Shown here in pieces: positions 6,387 through 13,008 of a stretch of DNA of 19,374 bases. Source of the stretch: Proteobacteria bacterium SG_bin9. Lineage in GTDB: Bacteria > Pseudomonadota > Alphaproteobacteria > Rhizobiales > Xanthobacteraceae. The DNA lies in contig LWDM01000068.1 in NCBI GenBank assembly GCA_002083525.1, forward strand, positions 28,398 to 47,771, given 5' to 3'. The position numbers were made by a program, and so were the translations under genes. Each line of letters opens with the position of its first letter. Position 1 is the stretch's first letter. The notes beneath the pieces were generated by a model. That model worked only from the letters and a program-made list of their open reading frames with translations, was not told where the DNA came from and searched no databases.

Positions 6387-9300
6387 CTAATGGGTGGCTA
6401 CCTTGCGTAACCGCGCGACCGTCGCCTCGAGATCGGCCCATGCGGGCTTGTCCGGGGCGAACTGGCGGCGCGTATACGCGACCAGATCGGCGATCTGGGC
6501 GTCGTTCATGTGCCCCTTGAAGCCCGGCATGTAGCCGAGGTCGGTGACCGCCGGTTTGGCGATGCCGTGCAAGATCACTTGAATGAGATTGTCCGGCGTT
6601 GCCGCGTGGACGTTGGTGTTGAGCGCGAGCGAGGGTCGCGCGCCGAACAGTTCCGGCCCGCCGACCGCGTGACACACCGCGCAGGCGCCGTCGAAGATGC
6701 GCTCGCCGGCCATGCCGCGTGTCAGTGTGCGATCCAGCGTCAGCGTTTCGAGCTTCGCCGCGAGCGCCTGTTCCTCCGCTTTGCTCGGCGCGCTGTTCAT
6801 CGAGGCGAGGTAGACCGCCATCGCGCGGATATCGCTGTCCGGCACGTTTCCGAGCTGCTGCACCACCGGCGCCATCGGCCCCGCCGCGACGCCGTGATAA
6901 CGCGACTGACCGGTTCGCAAGTAGTTGTAGAGCTCGTCCTCGCTCCACGGGATCGGAGATCGCGAGAGTGATGTCAGCGCAGGCGCATCCCAGCCCTCGG
7001 CGTTGCCGCCCGCGAGGCGCGCGGTGCCGGTGCGCTCGCCGCCGAGCGCGTTGCGCGGCGTGTGGCAGGCGCCGCAGTGGCCGACGCTCTCGACCAGATA
7101 CGCACCGCGGTTCCATTCCGCCGATTGCGACGGCTCGCCCGTCATCGCGCCGGAGGAGTGGAACATCGCGTTCCACGCGGCGAGCAGCGGGCGCATGTTG
7201 AACGGGAAGGCGAGTTTCGTCTCCGGGTTCGGCGCATGCACCGGCGTCTGCGTCATCAGATGTGCGTAGAGCGCCTGCATGTCGGCGTCGGAGATTTTCG
7301 TGAAGTGATTGTACGGAAACGCCGGATAGAGATGACGGCCGTCGCGGTGAATGCCGTCGCGCATCGCCCGCTCGAACGCGCTGTAAGACCACGCACCGAT
7401 ACCCGTTTCGCGATCCGGTGTGATGTTGGTGGCGTAGACGATGCCGAACGGCGTCTCCAGCGCGCGCCCGCCTGCGTTCGCAATGCCGGACGGCCCGGTG
7501 TGACACACCGCGCAATCGCCGATGGCGGCAAGCTGTGCGCCGCGCGCGATCGTCGCCGCCGAGTAGGTGGACGGATCGAATGATGTGATCGGCGGAATCG
7601 CCGGCCGCCACGGCCAAACCATCGCAACCGCCGCGCAGGCGGCCGCACCGAGCGTCGCCAGCGACGGCATCCATGATGAACTGCGAGGAGTTGTAATGCG
7701 CACTGGCTCCGGCGCAGCAAGAGCGGCCGTCGCGACTCCGGCCTCCTGCAAGCCAGCGCGAATGCGTTCCGGTGTAAACGGCAGTTCGCGGAAGCGCACG
7801 CCGGTCGCATCGAAGATCGCATTCGCAATGGCAGCCGCGCTCGGCACCGACGCGGATTCGCCGACGCCGAGCGGGGGCTGATCCTGACGCGGCAGCATCA
7901 GCACGTCGATCGACGGCAGCTCGGGGAACGTGATGATCGGGTAGGTGCCCCACTCGCGGCTGGTCACGCCGGTGCCGTCGAAGGTCACCTCTTCCTTCAG
8001 CGTGCGGCTGATGGACTGGATGACGTTGCCGTGGATCTGGTGCTTCACGCCGTCCGGGTTGATCATCAGGCCGGAGTCCTGGCCCGCGATCACGCGCGTC
8101 ACCGCCACATCGCCGGTGGTCTTGTTCACTTCAACGTCGGTGATCCATGCCGACCACGCCGCGCCGTAGCCCGGAAACTTGCTGTGCACGTAGAGCGCGT
8201 AGGCAAAGCCGCGCCCGCGGACGATGTCGCCCTCGCTCGGCTTCGGCTGCCACTCGGGCCGCGGCTGCCAATTGCCGCGCTCGGCAACGGCTTTCACGAG
8301 ATCGATGGCGCGCGGGTCCTTCAGATAACGCAGGCGATACTCGACCGGATCGACCTTCGCTTCCGCCGCCAGTTCGTCGATGTAGGATTCATGCGCGAAC
8401 GTATTCGGCAGCGCCGAGACGCCGCGCAGCCACGCGGCGCGCACGATCGGCGGCATGTCGTGCGCGACGACGCGCATGTGATCGTAGTCGTAGGGCGGGA
8501 TCGCGGTGCGGTCGCCCATCTCGAGGACCTGCGGCACCGGCGGAATCAGGCCGGCGAGGATCAGCGCCAAGGTCGGCGCACCGTTCGACGGATAGCGCGT
8601 CTGGAAGTCGTAGGCCGCAACGCCGCCCTGCGCATCGAGGCCGCCGTTGACGTCCATCAATTGACCGGTGCCCTTCGGCTCCCACGCATGCTCCTGCTCG
8701 CGGGTGAGCTGCACGCGCACCGGCCGCCCGACCGCGCGCGACAGCAGCACGGCATCGGCGGTGACGTCGTCGGCGCAGTTGCGGCCATAGCAGCCGGCCG
8801 CTTCCATGCGGATGAGGTCGATCGCCTCTTCCGGCATGCCGAGCAGGAATGCGAGGTCGACGCGCAGCATGTGCGGGTTCTGCGTGCCGGACCACACGCG
8901 CACGCTGTCCGGCCGCACGTCCGCGAGCGCGCAGGATGGGCCGATCGAGCCGTGCATGTGATACGGCCATACATATGTGCGCTGCATCGGCTTGGCCGCG
9001 CCGGCAATCGCGGCATCGACGTCGCCCTTGTCGATGAGCACGCGCGGCGTGCTCGGGTTGGCACGCAATGCGGTGGCGATGTCGTTGAGATCGCGCACCG
9101 CCGGCGTCGGCTTCCACTGAACCCTCAGTTGTTCGGCTGCCTTGATTGCGTTTTCCTCACGCTCGGCAACGACGCCGATGAAATCGCCGTGCGTGACGAC
9201 GGCGACGATGCCGGGGATATGCGCGATCGATGCCTCGTCGACCGCGATCAAGCTCTTGCCGACGAAGTCGCCCGCATCGACGCCGGCGTAGGGCGGGCGC

Positions 9301-9878
9301 ACCACGCGGCCGTGCAGCATGCCGGGCACGCGCATGTCGTGCACGTAGACGAGTTCGCCGGTCGCTTTCGCGGGCAGGTCGATGCGTGGCTGCGATTGGC
9401 CGACAAGGCGATAGGACTCGACCGCCTTCACTTTCACATCGTCGGCGAGTTCGAGCCGGATGGTCTCGCCAGCGATCAGTTCGCCGAACGAGACGCTGCG
9501 GTTGTCATGACCGCGAATGAGTCCATCCGTCACCGAAAGCTCGGCCTCCGGTAGTTCGAGTCGCGACGCCGCGCGCGCGACGAGAAAATGCCGCGCCTGC
9601 GCCGCAGCCTTGCGTAAGGGAACGGCGGTGATCTGGATCGTCTCGCTGGCGATGGTCGCGCCCTGGTTCGGCGTCTGCGATGTGTGGCCCAGCACCATTT
9701 GTACGCGCGCGAAGCCGACATCGAGCTCTTCGGCGACGATCTGCGTCAACGCCGTGCCGATGCCGGTGCCGAGATCGACATGGCCGTTGTAGGCGACGAT
9801 CGCGCCGTCCTCGCGGATTTCGACGAAGGTTTCGTCGCCGGCGGCGGTTGGGCGGACGATCCGAAGCAAGCCCGTCAT
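6387..9878 (-). CDS. nicB: nicotinate hydroxylase (dehydrogenase) large subunit: molybdopterin domain fused to tri-haem cytochrome c
   Basis: The 1163-residue product matches NicB of Pseudomonas putida (about 1187 residues), which with NicA hydroxylates nicotinate at C6 using water and sends electrons to a cytochrome chain rather than to NAD or O2. Residues 1-700 are a xanthine-dehydrogenase-family molybdenum domain, with G-H-V-D-L-G-T-G-I-G-T, T-S-Q-T-P-N-Q-G-A-T and the C-terminal G-V-G-E-S (about Glu674, the family's catalytic base). A hydrophobic stretch at about 735-757 looks like a membrane helix. It is followed by three CxxCH haem sites: C-A-V-C-H (789-793), C-G-A-C-H (935-939) and C-A-V-C-H (1066-1070), the last with a downstream Y-M-P-G-F-K-G-H-M methionine-ligand region. 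The ATG overlaps the nicA stop (ATGA). No FAD subunit gene is present, as expected for a cytochrome-linked enzyme. Other azaheterocycle hydroxylases (isoquinoline-type) share this plan, but the neighbours favour nicotinate. Confidence 0.88.
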   Translation of the reverse strand: MTGLLRIVRPTAAGDETFVEIREDGAIVAYNGHVDLGTGIGTALTQIVAEELDVGFARVQMVLGHTSQTPNQGATIASETIQITAVPLRKAAAQARHFLVARAASRLELPEAELSVTDGLIRGHDNRSVSFGELIAGETIRLELADDVKVKAVESYRLVGQSQPRIDLPAKATGELVYVHDMRVPGMLHGRVVRPPYAGVDAGDFVGKSLIAVDEASIAHIPGIVAVVTHGDFIGVVAEREENAIKAAEQLRVQWKPTPAVRDLNDIATALRANPSTPRVLIDKGDVDAAIAGAAKPMQRTYVWPYHMHGSIGPSCALADVRPDSVRVWSGTQNPHMLRVDLAFLLGMPEEAIDLIRMEAAGCYGRNCADDVTADAVLLSRAVGRPVRVQLTREQEHAWEPKGTGQLMDVNGGLDAQGGVAAYDFQTRYPSNGAPTLALILAGLIPPVPQVLEMGDRTAIPPYDYDHMRVVAHDMPPIVRAAWLRGVSALPNTFAHESYIDELAAEAKVDPVEYRLRYLKDPRAIDLVKAVAERGNWQPRPEWQPKPSEGDIVRGRGFAYALYVHSKFPGYGAAWSAWITDVEVNKTTGDVAVTRVIAGQDSGLMINPDGVKHQIHGNVIQSISRTLKEEVTFDGTGVTSREWGTYPIITFPELPSIDVLMLPRQDQPPLGVGESASVPSAAAIANAIFDATGVRFRELPFTPERIRAGLQEAGVATAALAAPEPVRITTPRSSSWMPSLATLGAAACAAVAMVWPWRPAIPPITSFDPSTYSAATIARGAQLAAIGDCAVCHTGPSGIANAGGRALETPFGIVYATNITPDRETGIGAWSYSAFERAMRDGIHRDGRHLYPAFPYNHFTKISDADMQALYAHLMTQTPVHAPNPETKLAFPFNMRPLLAAWNAMFHSSGAMTGEPSQSAEWNRGAYLVESVGHCGACHTPRNALGGERTGTARLAGGNAEGWDAPALTSLSRSPIPWSEDELYNYLRTGQSRYHGVAAGPMAPVVQQLGNVPDSDIRAMAVYLASMNSAPSKAEEQALAAKLETLTLDRTLTRGMAGERIFDGACAVCHAVGGPELFGARPSLALNTNVHAATPDNLIQVILHGIAKPAVTDLGYMPGFKGHMNDAQIADLVAYTRRQFAPDKPAWADLEATVARLRKVATH

Positions 9879-10351
9879 GTGGCCGCGCGCTCCGGCGTAG
9901 CCGCGCGCTTCACCGCGCGGACGATCTCCACATGCGCGCCGCAGCGGCAGAGGTTGTAGCGCAGCGCTTCGAGAATTTCCGCTTCGCAGGGATTGGGATT
10001 GCGCAACAGCAGCGCCTTCGCGCTCATGATCATGCCGTTCAGGCAATAGCCGCATTGCGCGCCTTGCTCGGCGATGAACGCGCGCTGCACCGGATCGGGC
10101 CGCTCGTGCGTGCCGAGGCCTTCGAGTGTCGTGATCTCGCGGCCGGTGCAGCCTTCGATTGGGATGACGCAGGAGCGCGCGGCGACGTTGTCGATCAGCA
10201 CGGTGCATGCGCCGCATTCGCCGAGGCCGCAGCCGTACTTCGGTCCGTTCAGTTCGAGGTCGTTGCGCAGCACATACAGAAGAGGCGTGTCCGGCGCGGC
10301 GCCGATGTCATGGGTCTTGCCGTTGACCACGAGACGCAATGGTGCGGTCAT
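9875..10351 (-). CDS. nicA: nicotinate hydroxylase small subunit, double [2Fe-2S] protein
   Basis: A 158-residue protein, the same size as P. putida NicA. The N-terminal plant-type ferredoxin domain carries C-G-L-G-E-C-G-A-C-T with a later Cys in A-A-R-S-C. The C-terminal helical [2Fe-2S] domain carries C-G-Y-C-L-N-G-M-I and L-C-R-C-G-A-H. These are the eight cysteines of the xanthine-oxidase-family small subunit that relays electrons from the molybdenum site to the cytochrome. It is first in the leftward nicAB operon, and its stop overlaps the nicB start, giving translational coupling for a 1:1 complex. No clear Shine-Dalgarno sequence precedes the ATG. The predicted promoter and a perfect operator-like palindrome lie 43-70 bases upstream. 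Confidence 0.92.
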   Translation of the reverse strand: MTAPLRLVVNGKTHDIGAAPDTPLLYVLRNDLELNGPKYGCGLGECGACTVLIDNVAARSCVIPIEGCTGREITTLEGLGTHERPDPVQRAFIAEQGAQCGYCLNGMIMSAKALLLRNPNPCEAEILEALRYNLCRCGAHVEIVRAVKRAATPERAAT

Positions 10352-10393
10352 GATCGCGCGCCAGCGGTTGAATGTGCGTCAGCCATGCCGAAA

Positions 10394-10421
10394 ACCATAT
10401 CGTTTGTATACAAACGTGCAA
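10394..10421 (-). promoter_or_regulatory. predicted nicAB promoter
   Basis: Read on the minus strand, TTGCAC (10421-10416) and TATGGT (10399-10394) are spaced by 16 bases, each matching the sigma-70 consensus in four positions. The predicted transcription start is near 10387, giving a leader of about 36 bases to nicA. The 16-base spacer is almost exactly the palindrome at 10401-10416, so a bound repressor would exclude RNA polymerase. Confidence 0.55.
10401..10416. promoter_or_regulatory. operator-like perfect palindrome upstream of nicAB (O1)
   Basis: CGTTTGTATACAAACG is a perfect 16-bp inverted repeat. It lies between the predicted -35 and -10 boxes of nicAB. Length, symmetry and position fit a MarR-dimer site, and a MarR gene ends the adjacent operon. 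A near copy stands in front of the divergent operon at 10585-10600, sharing 13 of 16 bases. Confidence 0.7.
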
Positions 10422-10536
10422 GGTTGCGGGCGTTTCGTCCACCACGTTGCGTCAGTAAACCTCACCCATCGGCCTTTGCCGCACAGAAACTGGGCGAGGA
10501 AGCTAAGCAAATGCGGGAATATGCGGCAGCGCGGCG

Positions 10537-10548
10537 AAAGCGCGCTTT
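10537..10548. promoter_or_regulatory. 12-bp palindrome upstream of the reductase-operon -35 box
   Basis: AAAGCGCGCTTT is a perfect 12-bp inverted repeat ending 7 bases before the TTGACA at 10556. It does not resemble the two GTATAC-centred palindromes, so if functional it would serve a different protein, for example an activator. In a GC-rich background a GCGC-centred palindrome may also arise by chance. Confidence 0.25.
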
Positions 10549-10555
10549 GTCGCGC

Positions 10556-10584
10556 TTGACAGCGAAAAGGGCCGCGCGCAAGAT
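10556..10584 (+). promoter_or_regulatory. predicted promoter of the 6-hydroxynicotinate reductase operon
   Basis: A perfect -35 box TTGACA (10556-10561) is followed after 17 bases by CAAGAT (10579-10584), a weak -10 (3 of 6). The predicted start lies around 10591, within the palindrome at 10585-10600. The leader to the ATG at 10641 would be about 50 bases. Confidence 0.55.
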
Positions 10585-10600
10585 CGTTCGTATACGAATG
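10585..10600. promoter_or_regulatory. operator-like palindrome at the start site of the reductase operon (O2)
   Basis: CGTTCGTATACGAATG is an inverted repeat with a perfect 12-bp core (TTCGTATACGAA, 10587-10598) and one mismatched pair outside it. Its left half differs from that of O1 by one base (CGTTCGTA against CGTTTGTA). It directly follows the predicted -10 box and would cover the transcription start. The centres of O1 and O2 are 184 bp apart. Confidence 0.7.
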
Positions 10601-10604
10601 AACT

Positions 10605-10624
10605 CGCCGGATGCCCCTCCGGCG
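10605..10624 (+). other. leader hairpin of the reductase mRNA
   Basis: CGCCGGA (10605-10611) pairs perfectly with TCCGGCG (10618-10624) around a six-base loop, giving a 7-bp GC-rich stem within the predicted 5' leader, 16 bases before the ATG at 10641. It contains the alternative in-frame ATG at 10611, which would be buried, one reason to prefer 10641 as the start. Confidence 0.4.
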
Positions 10625-10640
10625 GATCGGGCCACGCGTG

Positions 10641-12116
10641 ATGTCGAACGAAACGCCATCGGAAGTTCAGCCCGCCGCATCGGACAAGATCCGCTGCGAT
10701 GCGTGTCCGGTGATGTGTTACATCAAGCCCGGCGCGGCGGGGGCTTGCGATCGTTACGCCAACGACAACGGCGTGCTGGTGCGTGTCGATCCGCATGTAG
10801 TGCTGGAGCGTACCGTCTCGCACGGCGGCAAGGTCGTGCCGTTCCAGATGGGAACGGAGTGGGACGGCAGCCTTGTTCGCGACGGTAAGGTGGTCGTCAC
10901 CGCCATCGGCGCCGGAACGACATATCCCGATTACAAGCCCGCGCCCTTTATCGTCTCGTCGAAGGTCGACGGCGTCGACATGGTCACGGTCGTGACCGAA
11001 GGCATCTTCAGTTACTGCGGCGTCAAGGTGAAGATCGACACCGACCGCTATCTCGGTCCGGAAACCGCCACGGTGCGCGCGCAGGGCGAAGCGGTCGGTC
11101 ACGTCACCACCGGCGAATACGGCTCGCAGATGCTGTCGCTCGGCGGCGTGCATCATTTGACCGGCGGTTCGAAGAAGGAAGGCCGCGTCACCTGCGATAC
11201 GCTGATGGACCTCTGCAACGGCAAGGCTGTCGAGCTGACCGTCGATGGCGGTTCGAAAGTGGTCGTGCAGGCGGGCAAGGCGCCGATCGTCAACGACGTG
11301 CCGGAAGAACGCATGCGGGTCGGTTGCGGCTCTGCGACCATTGGTATGTTTGCCAAGCAGTGGCATGGCAATGTCGATGAAGTCGTTGTCGTCGACGATC
11401 ACATCACCGGCGTTCTCTCCGAGCATCAGGCCGGAAAGCTGCTCGATATTCCCGATACCGGAATCAAGATGAAGGGACGGCGCTCAACGCCGGGCCGTTA
11501 CTTCCAGGTCGCCGAACCGGGCACCGGCTGGGGCGGCACCAACATTTCCGACCCGCTCTCGATTCTCGGCCCCTTCGACAAGAAGGAAGCAAAGTCCGGA
11601 ACGCGCATGCTGATGGTCTCGACCACCGGCGAACACGCGGCCTATTACGAACTCGATGACGCGCTGCAGCCGGTCGAGAAGCCGCTGCCGCCTGTGTTGA
11701 AGGCGTCGGTCGAGCGCATTCAGGAAAACTGCGAACCGGCGCTGTGCACGGTGCTGTTCATGATGGGGGCGGGCGGTTCGCTGCGTGCCGGCGTCACCGA
11801 CAATCCGGTGCGGCTGACGCACTCGGTGAAGGACGCGCTCACCTCGGTGACAAGCGGCGGCGCGCCGACCTATCGCTGGCCCGGCGGCGGCATCACCGTG
11901 ATGGTCGATGTCACACAGGTGCCGCCGAATGCGTTCGGCTATGTCCCGACGCCGGCGCTGGTCGCGCCGATCGAATTCACGATGAAGCTCGAGGATTACG
12001 CCGCGCTTGGCGGGCACATGGATTATGTGCGTCCGCTCGAAAGCCTCGGCAAGGCCACGCAGGTGCTGCGCCAGTCGGACGACGAAGCGCCTGCCGCCGC
12101 AGGGGCGCAGCGATGA
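10641..12116 (+). CDS. 6-hydroxynicotinate reductase homologue (iron-sulfur flavoprotein)
   Basis: The 491-residue product resembles proteins annotated as 6-hydroxynicotinate reductase (Hnr), which reduces 6-hydroxynicotinate to 1,4,5,6-tetrahydro-6-oxonicotinate. The N-terminus carries a four-cysteine cluster motif C19-x2-C22-x3-C26-x9-C36 (R-C-D-A-C-P-V-M-C-Y-I-K-P), suited to one [4Fe-4S] cluster. Further cysteines occur in S-Y-C-G-V, R-V-T-C-D, D-L-C-N-G, R-V-G-C-G-S-A-T and E-N-C-E-P-A-L-C. Glycine-rich stretches (G-T-G-W-G-G-T-N; M-G-A-G-G-S-L-R-A-G; W-P-G-G-G-I-T-V-M) lie in the second half. The characterised Eubacterium barkeri enzyme contains a covalently bound flavin and several Fe-S clusters. 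It is the first gene of the rightward operon and is divergent from nicAB, which makes 6-hydroxynicotinate, so substrate and product match. The ATG lacks a clear Shine-Dalgarno, and an in-frame ATG at 10611 is a less likely alternative. The family assignment is from memory of the sequence type, not from an alignment. Confidence 0.75.
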   Translation: MSNETPSEVQPAASDKIRCDACPVMCYIKPGAAGACDRYANDNGVLVRVDPHVVLERTVSHGGKVVPFQMGTEWDGSLVRDGKVVVTAIGAGTTYPDYKPAPFIVSSKVDGVDMVTVVTEGIFSYCGVKVKIDTDRYLGPETATVRAQGEAVGHVTTGEYGSQMLSLGGVHHLTGGSKKEGRVTCDTLMDLCNGKAVELTVDGGSKVVVQAGKAPIVNDVPEERMRVGCGSATIGMFAKQWHGNVDEVVVVDDHITGVLSEHQAGKLLDIPDTGIKMKGRRSTPGRYFQVAEPGTGWGGTNISDPLSILGPFDKKEAKSGTRMLMVSTTGEHAAYYELDDALQPVEKPLPPVLKASVERIQENCEPALCTVLFMMGAGGSLRAGVTDNPVRLTHSVKDALTSVTSGGAPTYRWPGGGITVMVDVTQVPPNAFGYVPTPALVAPIEFTMKLEDYAALGGHMDYVRPLESLGKATQVLRQSDDEAPAAAGAQR

Positions 12117-12997
12117 CGCGCGCGCCGCAGATCACATGGCTCGCCGACGGCAAGCGCCTGCATCTGCAGGACGGGCCGATCGATCTCATCGTCGAAGCTC
12201 ATGGCACGCCGGACAACGTGCGGACCGCCTACGCCAACGCAGCTGCTCGCTTCGACGGCTTGCTGGATGAACTCTGCGCCGAGCTGGCTTTGCTGCGCAC
12301 CCAGGCCGATGCGTCCGGCACCAAGCTTGAGGGCGTGATCGCGCAGCGCATGTATGACGCCGTCACGCCGTTCGCGGCTGCGCACTTCATCACGCCGATG
12401 GCGGCGGTCGCCGGTGCGGTGGCCGAGGAAATCCTCGAAGCGATGACGCTCGCGGCCACGCTCGACCGGGCCTACGTCAACAACGGCGGCGACATCGCGT
12501 TGCATCTCGCGCCGGGTCAATCGTTCTCCGTCGGCCTGATCGACCGGCCGGACCGCCCGTCGCTGATCGGCAAGACGGTGGTGCACTCCAATGACATCTC
12601 GCGTGGCATCGCCACCAGTGGTCGCCATGGCCGCAGCTTTTCGCTCGGCATCGCCGACGCGGTCACCGTGCTGGCGAAAACCGCCGCGCAGGCCGACGCC
12701 GCCGCCACCATCATCGGCAATGCGGTCGATTTACCGGGGCATGCGGCAATCGCCCGCGTTCCGGCGCGCGACATTCAGCCGGATAGTGATCTCGGTGACA
12801 GGCTGGTGACGCGCAGCGTCGGTGTCCTGTCCTCGGCCGAGATTGAGCAAGCATTGGCGGCGGGTGCCGATTGCGCACGCGAGCTTGTGCAACGGGGCCT
12901 GATCGAGGGCGCGGCATTGACGTTGCAGGGTGAAACCGAAATTGTGCGGCCCGTCATTCCAAGCGAGACAGCATCGCTGTTCGCACCGGCCGCCTGA
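12113..12997 (+). CDS. UPF0280 family protein, ApbE-like fold (possible flavin transferase)
   Basis: The 294-residue product belongs to UPF0280, a family whose structures resemble ApbE, the FAD:protein FMN transferase. It contains the motif Y-V-N-N-G-G-D-I-A-L (residues 123-128 being N-N-G-G-D-I), which parallels the N-x-G-G-D-I magnesium/flavin motif of ApbE, and an I-A-T-S-G-R-H-G-R-S-F-S-L-G-I-A-D-A-V-T segment comparable to the ApbE S-T-G end region. The ATG overlaps the reductase stop (ATGA), so it is translationally coupled to it. No UPF0280 member has a firmly assigned role that I know of. Because the characterised 6-hydroxynicotinate reductase carries covalent flavin, attaching that flavin is the natural hypothesis here, though unproven. 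Confidence 0.8.
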   Translation: MTRAPQITWLADGKRLHLQDGPIDLIVEAHGTPDNVRTAYANAAARFDGLLDELCAELALLRTQADASGTKLEGVIAQRMYDAVTPFAAAHFITPMAAVAGAVAEEILEAMTLAATLDRAYVNNGGDIALHLAPGQSFSVGLIDRPDRPSLIGKTVVHSNDISRGIATSGRHGRSFSLGIADAVTVLAKTAAQADAAATIIGNAVDLPGHAAIARVPARDIQPDSDLGDRLVTRSVGVLSSAEIEQALAAGADCARELVQRGLIEGAALTLQGETEIVRPVIPSETASLFAPAA

Positions 12998-13008
12998 AGG
13001 ACAACGAG

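Noticed and set aside
6253..7953. 566-residue minus-strand frame overlapping nicB in another frame
   Set aside because: Arg-rich shadow frame; the overlapping nicB frame contains all haem and molybdenum motifs.
8031..9554. 507-residue open frame on the plus strand opposite nicB
   Set aside because: Antisense shadow of nicB in high-GC DNA; low-complexity Arg/Asp/His-rich composition and no recognisable domain.
9879..10217. N-terminal extension of the nicB frame
   Set aside because: The extension overlaps nicA in another frame and is Arg-rich; the ATG at 9878 overlapping the nicA stop gives the family-length NicB.
10611..10640. Ten-codon N-terminal extension of the reductase from ATG 10611
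   Set aside because: That ATG would lie in a 7-bp stem, the extension is Arg/Pro-rich, and the ATG at 10641 gives a natural N-terminus before the cysteine cluster; not fully excluded.
11744..12112. Upstream extension of the UPF0280 frame
   Set aside because: It lies inside the reductase gene and is out of character in composition; the ATGA overlap at 12113 is the clear start.
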